A DNA stretch of 64,000 nucleotides from Dillenia suffruticosa (taxonomy: Eukaryota > Streptophyta > Magnoliopsida > Dilleniales > Dilleniaceae): positions 1,369,001 to 1,433,000 of the forward strand of contig JAVTVX010000020.1 in NCBI GenBank assembly GCA_033439265.1, written 5' to 3'. The notes under the pieces were generated by a model. It searched no databases and had not been told where the DNA came from. It was given only the letters and a program-made list of their open reading frames with translations. The first letter of the stretch is position 1; each line of letters begins with the position of its first letter. Shown in pieces: positions 60,658 to 64,000 of this stretch. The position numbers and the translations under genes were made by a program.

Positions 60658-60690
<33 letters not shown>
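60658..60690. repeat. (CA)n microsatellite
   Basis: About 16 AC units just upstream of the NRPA12 copy 2 promoter. Confidence 0.9.
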
Positions 60691-60696
<6 letters not shown>

Positions 60697-60741
60697 ACTG
60701 ACTTGGGCCTGAGAATTAACCCTATGCATTTCCTGGCTACC

Positions 60742-60840
60742 TGGGCCGAATAGTGTGGCCCAGGTTGGCCCAAAAATCCCACTTCTTCTCGTGTTCTTGT
60801 TCGGGCTGAGATTTTAGGGTTTTGTCTCTTACGATTAGGT
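60742..60840 (+). promoter_or_regulatory. Site II and telo-box promoter cluster, NRPA12 copy 2
   Basis: Site II words at 60742-60747 (TGGGCC), 60757-60762 and 60767-60772 (GGCCCA), then TAGGGTTTT at 60815. The second telo-box of copy 1 is reduced here to ATTAGGTTTT (one G fewer). Leader exon ends at a GTATGT donor at 60940. Confidence 0.65.
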
Positions 60841-61927
60841 TTTAATTTTAAGACTTCTGCAACCACTCCCCTCAGTCGTGTGTTAGCTGTTCCTGGTGGA
60901 CGTTGCCATTTGCGGGGCCAACTTTGATTTATCTCCCCAGTATGTAATTTCTATTTCAAATATTTTTTGATTCATTTATTCCTGTTTGTTCTTTACCCAA
61001 GATGGAATTTTTCCATGGGGTTTTGGGATTTTTGTTTTATAATCTTATTCTGGTGCATGTTTAAATGTTAGGGAGTAACTTTAAGATTGTTTGGAACCCT
61101 AGGTTGTTTATTCACATATCTATGAGGGTTTCTAAATTTTTGTTAATCATCCGCTTTATTTCTGCTTTATTTATTTTAATATTTTTGAATTCCTGATATG
61201 GTTTTTGTTTTGGCGATCTGAGAAAAGTTGCATCTGGGTGTTTGATAAAATGCCTGACTCAAGTTTAACGGTGCAGACCCATGTGCCTCCTCCATATCCT
61301 GCTTACATTTCTTTTCATAAATTTGTTCTTGTCTGATTAAATTTTCTGGAGAGAGAAAATGTGTTTTCGTTGGTTTTAATTTTATGTGAATGTTGGGGCC
61401 ATTTCATTTTGGGCCAGACAGCGTGCGTACCCACTGATGCAGCCAGGCTTTTAGGCTGCCTGCAACCCTTGTAGTTTGCAGTAAAAGAATCGAATTAACT
61501 TTTTATGTTGCCTTTTGGCATTTGGAAATTTTGTTTACAGTTTAAAATTTGAAAACTAATGCTTCAAAAGACAATTCTTGAGCACAACTACTCAATCAGA
61601 ATCTAAACAAGTTTGTGTCATCCATCTCTAATGGATCAATCTTCTGGAAAGGAAATCAAAGGACATCTCTGTAAACAAAGCTAAAGGTTTCTAGATAATG
61701 GTGCTGTTGTCTAGATAAATTTGAATTCATTTGCAGTTGAAACTCACTTAAAGTAACCAAATGAATTTCTTTTCTTTTTGTTACTTATTTGTTTTTCAGC
61801 GGTAGGCAGTGCTGGCCAATTCAAATCAAGCTTCAGTCTATTGCATCACTGGGATATACTTTTACAATTGGTTTGGCTTCAACCATCAACTAGACCTCCA
61901 CTTTTTATTTCACTTCTTCAAATTGAT

Positions 61928-63541
61928 ATGGCACATTCTCGAGGGCTTGATTTCTTGTTCTGCAAATTGTGTGGGACTCATCTATCCTTCAATTCAACTA
62001 GGTTTGCTGAATGCCCTCTTTGTGGCTCCAAGCGGAAAGCTAAAGGTACAATCATTTATTTGCAGATTTCAAAAAATTTTACAACTGTATGTATTCCGTT
62101 TACAGATAACATCTGTCATACCCACTTTCTCCGATGTCTGTCTCATATGTCCTATGTTCGATAACTGTATCTTAGCCTATTGTTATTGATTGTTACAGTC
62201 ATGTATTGCTTCACAGAGTTCATGAGTTTGTTCCTCACTCTACACTGTAAAAGTCCATTGTTCATTTATCTGTGGGATCTGAAAATTCTTTAGAAATGTG
62301 GTAAATAACTTTTTTATCAATGATTTCAGAGATCGCCGGAAAAGAAACTCGATACACTGTGACTGCAGAGGTATATAATGTATTTCCATTTTAAATATGC
62401 TAATGCAATTATTCTTTTGACATTTTGAGATAGTTTTTACTGTTTATGGTCCATCTATTTGTGATCTCTTATTGTAGATGACATCTAAAAACATGTATAG
62501 AAGCCAATGAATGTTTGTTATAAACAAACAAAAAATATATTGATGAGATAACTTATGTTGTCCAGCAGAATTGCAGATTCCCTAGATTTTCAGAAACAGG
62601 CTTGTCAAGAGATTTGCTGAAATGACTAATTTGATGAGTTTTCTTTGCACGGTTGTTGGACAAATTTTTCTGAACAAATGTTCTGCCTCTATGAATTACT
62701 GTTGCTCGTTCTAGTTGGCTTACTCCAGTTGTCTATGCCATTACGGTTACAAGTACTTAAGACCCCTAAGCAATTAGCATGTCCATAGCAAGATGATCAC
62801 AAGAAATGTCGCTGGATAATGCATAATTGAATATTTTTCGAGTTCCTGTTTTCTCATTTGGAAACATTGTTCTGCAAAAAATAGGTTTTATGAGGGCTGT
62901 CTAATTTCAACCTCCTTTCCCTCCTCACGCCCCCATTTCTCTTTCCATGTCCCAATTTTGTGTTTCTTGACCACTAAATGAATAATTTGCATCACTATTT
63001 GTAGTTCTGATTTCTTATATCAGCAGTATTGGATCCATAATTATCAATTGATTTTTCATTCATCTCTTCACCATCTATTTTGGGTTTGATTGCTTTTATT
63101 TACAAGTGTGCACTTGTTTTCCTTAGGAAATTAGACGGGAGTTGAGCATAGAGTCATTTGTGAAACTGGGAGAGGATACTGAGGAAGTAATTGTGCAAAG
63201 AGCAGTGGTGAGTCAAGATTGTTATATTTCAGTAACATGCCTTTTGGTTTAGTTCTACCGGTCATTAACCATTTTTTCTTTTCTGCAAATTAAATTTGAA
63301 TGTACAGTCGGCCTCTGATGTGTGTCCAAAGTGCGGTCATGTTGGCCTTGAGTATTACACCAAACAAGTAAAACTCTTATATTCCCACTTGGTCATATTG
63401 TTATTGTTTAGGACATTTATGCTGGTATGAATCTAAATGCGACCCGTTCTTTCTATTTTGCAGCTGAGGTCTGTTGATGAAGGACAAACAGTTTTCTTCC
63501 AGTGCCCTAAATGTCCCTATAAGACTGCAGTAAACACATGA
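61928..63541 (+). CDS. NRPA12: DNA-directed RNA polymerase I subunit A12 (NRPA12-like), intact copy
   Basis: Leader exon ends 60939; coding exons 61928-62045 (exon starts 61800), 62330-62370, 63127-63207, 63308-63367, 63464-63541 give 125 aa. N-terminal zinc ribbon Cys12, 15, 29, 32 ([16 protein letters not shown]), a linker (RYTVTAEEIRREL), and a C-terminal TFIIS-like ribbon Cys86, 89, 114, 117 with the acidic loop DEGQT at 105-109. DEGQT points to polymerase I A12 rather than the polymerase III subunit C11, which has DEPMT. In yeast and man, A12 helps RNA cleavage and elongation of rRNA synthesis in the nucleolus. All splice sites are GT-AG, including the acceptor CCTTAG that is mutated in copy 1. 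The start [11 protein letters not shown] is the only Met in a sensible place, and it aligns with plant homologues that start shortly before the first CxxC. Confidence 0.92.
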
Positions 63542-63907
63542 TATCTGTGGTAGGACTTTCATGTCATTTTGTAGGAACAGCAAAAAGAAGATATGGTGCC
63601 TTTGGTTTTTTTTTTTTTTTTTTTTGTGTATGAATCATATTGCTATATTGGTTTTGATATGACAGTAGAGCCAGCTGAGTATGCTTTGCCATACAAATCA
63701 TCTGTATTTCTTTAATACCTAGGCATATGCCAAATATGTCAGCTTTGAGCCAAAATTATAGTCTGACTCCGATGATAAACACAAATTTCTTCAAAGTTTG
63801 TCTTTGTCTGTGCCGTAATATTGGACATTGTTATCTGACCAGCAGCGGATATTGTAGGGTTTTTACTCCTGTTTGGCATATACAAAAATGCTAGAGAATT
63901 TTTGTTT

Positions 63908-63953
63908 ATTCCAATAATTATAGCTTGTGCTCTAATTTTTTGATTATTGGAAT
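63908..63953. repeat. Small fold-back insertion in the 3' flank of NRPA12 copy 2
   Basis: ATTCCAATAAT, a 24-base spacer, then ATTATTGGAAT: a perfect 11-base inverted repeat. Copy 1 has only about 20 unrelated bases at the matching spot (18190-18220), so this piece was gained after the duplication, or lost from copy 1. Confidence 0.7.
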
Positions 63954-64000
63954 TGGTAATAACAGTATTGAATAATTAAAAATTATTTTTGATCTTCGGA

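Larger units (their letters stand above)
60480..64000 (+). repeat. Segmental duplication block, copy 2 (NRPA12 locus), reaching the window edge
   Basis: Collinear with 14661-18270 at an offset of about 45.8 kb, same orientation. Differences include a (CA)n run at 60658-60690 where copy 1 has SINE-containing DNA, several small indels in introns, and a fold-back insertion at 63908-63953. Similarity continues to base 64000, so the block is probably longer. Confidence 0.9.

Noticed and set aside
1-64000. tRNA genes
   Set aside because: Box-B-like words (GTTCRA) were looked at; all lie in SINE-like repeats or lack a foldable cloverleaf.

Overview
The window is nuclear DNA of a flowering plant, most likely a eudicot; I cannot place it more finely. 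The evidence is plant-type split genes with GT-AG introns, AT-rich intergenic DNA full of microsatellites, tRNA-derived SINE and LINE remnants, and a decayed chloroplast ycf4 fragment inside an intron.

Layout: (1) 186-284, minus: first coding exon of a ROP/RAC small GTPase running off the left edge. (2) 4965-11258, minus: a complete 10-exon ABCB transporter of the ABCB13/ABCB14 type, 1250 aa. (3) 14661-about 18270: a block holding RNA polymerase I subunit A12 (NRPA12-like) copy 1, which looks dead: one splice acceptor is mutated and one zinc-binding Cys has become Tyr. (4) 19118-19843, minus: an intronless 241-aa protein with a PNRC-like C-terminus. (5) 20.3-30 kb: gene-poor DNA with SINEs, an L1-type LINE remnant and a four-unit tandem repeat with A-B-A-B order. 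(6) 30415-36287, plus: a 12-exon synaptotagmin (SYT2-like, 539 aa) carrying a 227-bp tandem duplication that leaves a broken extra exon. (7) 36.3-42.1 kb: AT-rich DNA with SINEs and a G-rich minisatellite. (8) 42137-52841, plus: a 21-exon kinesin of the KIN-6 class, 946 aa, with an RTE-type LINE and the ycf4 fragment in introns and an apparent old duplication of three tail exons. (9) About 55.8-60.4 kb: a leader-like exon and a possible non-coding transcription unit. (10) 60480 to the right edge: the second copy of the NRPA12 block, here intact (125 aa).

The genes do not form a pathway. They are ordinary eukaryotic genes: polarity signalling (ROP), membrane transport (ABCB), rRNA transcription (NRPA12), a possible mRNA-decay factor (PNRC-like), ER-plasma membrane contacts (SYT) and a microtubule motor (KIN-6). 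From memory, ROP2, SYT2 and KIN-6 lie close together on Arabidopsis chromosome 1, so the ROP-SYT-KIN6 order is probably conserved microsynteny. I found no new defence or biosynthetic system. The best observations are the dead/live NRPA12 pair, the broken duplicated SYT exon, the duplicated exon triplet in KIN-6, the ycf4 insertion and the A-B-A-B repeat. All exon limits were read by eye from splice signals, reading phase and family similarity.
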